This document shows, one piece after another, positions 63,324 to 64,000 of a stretch of DNA of 64,000 nucleotides (the stretch's first letter is position 1; each line of letters begins with the position of its first letter). The stretch comes from Tetradesmus obliquus. Lineage: Eukaryota; Chlorophyta; Chlorophyceae; Sphaeropleales; Scenedesmaceae. The notes under the pieces are model-generated. The model was not told the DNA's origin. It made no database searches and saw nothing but the letters and a program-made list of their open reading frames with translations. Location of the stretch: positions 2,028,501 to 2,092,500 of the forward strand of contig CP126201.1 of NCBI GenBank assembly GCA_030272155.1. The letters are read 5' to 3'. The position numbers and the translations under genes are program-made.

Positions 63324-64000
63324 GCTGTGCCGCTGGTGCTACTAGAGTGGTTGTTTCTGCTGCTGCTGCTGCTGCTGCTGCTGATGCTGCTGCTTCTGCT
63401 CCTGCCAATGCTGCAGTTGCCTAGTTGTAAGCTGCTGCTGTGTGACTCCTCCTTGTGCTGCTGCTGCTACTGCTGCTGCTACTGCTGCCGCGCCTGCTGG
63501 CTGCTGCAGCGAATCACAGATGCACACTCACCAGCAGCCTAGCCGTGTGTCCTGTTGACATTGAAGGAGCCTTTAGCACCATGCTGCCGGCTGCTCTGGT
63601 TGGAGGTCTTTGGGATGAGTCAGCAACAGCGTCACACTTGCAGAGTCGTCTGCACACACGCAAGTCAAAGCAGCGCAGTCTCTCTGCTTGTATGTACAAC
63701 AAACACAGCTTCACAGTGTAGCATTTATATACCACTGTATTACCAGGAGCCTCTACTTAAAGCCTGAACGTGCAGTGCTTCATGCGCTTGAGCAGCAGCA
63801 GCAACAGCACTCAGTGACTGTGAAGTCTGATGCTGAATGCTGCTGATTTTTGCGCATGCAGGGCTAACAGCTGCTTGGTAGACGGCTTTTTTTTTGCAAT
63901 TTCACACTAGATTAAGCGCTTTGGGCGCTTCAGCAGCGCTCTTTTAGCCCCATGCCCGGAGGATGATGTTTGGACAGCAGTGGTCGTACACAACAGCAGT
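63324..64000. promoter_or_regulatory. Upstream region of the secreted-protein gene
   Basis: Includes a CTG microsatellite around 63356-63385 and 63455-63490, then ordinary sequence to the window edge. It should contain the promoter. I see no other gene. Confidence 0.4.

Overview
This is nuclear DNA of a green alga, most likely a chlorophycean. The evidence is GT-AG introns in every large gene, TGTAA poly(A) signals, GC-rich coding sequence, pervasive CAG/CTG microsatellites that code for Gln, Ala and Ser runs, plastid-targeted proteins (a type-B thylakoid FtsH and a small unknown), and a probable basal-body coiled-coil protein. All gene models were built by hand from splice consensus, reading phase and family conservation. 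For nine of the ten genes every intron phase closes from start codon to stop codon, or to the window edge for the first gene; the tenth has an uncertain 5' end.

Layout from left to right: (1) 1-5183 minus, JmjN/JmjC histone demethylase of KDM4 type, running off the left edge. (2) 6175-11551 plus, FTSH2/8-type thylakoid protease, 13 exons. (3) 12740-15479 plus, ankyrin-repeat protein. (4) 16603-22546 minus, class 3 (diacylglycerol-type) lipase. (5) 23174-24831 plus, DCC-family thiol protein. (6) about 26267-31230 plus, very large Gln/Ala-rich protein of unknown function. (7) 31231-35597, a gene-poor stretch. (8) 35598-41017 minus, PrimPol primase-polymerase. (9) 41450-42061 plus, small plastid-targeted protein. 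(10) 43623-57068 plus, 17-exon coiled-coil protein of about 2086 residues with a possibly CEP70-like C-terminal region. (11) 58449-63323 minus, secreted Cys-rich/CCP-like/NHL-propeller protein. Three head-to-head pairs (1/2, 4/5, 8/9) share short intergenic regions that are probable bidirectional promoters. Three pairs are tail-to-tail (3/4, 6/8, 10/11). The genes do not form one pathway.

The striking signal is not a gene. The introns of genes 1, 4, 6, 8 and 10 are full of partial copies of the exon next to them. Each copy spans one exon-intron boundary: copies of an exon's 5' end lie upstream with their own 3' splice site, and copies of an exon's 3' end lie downstream with their own 5' splice site. 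I call these exon echoes. They affect at least 12 of 17 exons in gene 10. In PrimPol they form a regular array of six 3' splice sites spaced 93, 93, 92, 93 and 93 bases, so nearly every choice keeps the reading frame. This looks like recurrent junction-spanning tandem duplication that supplies competing splice sites.
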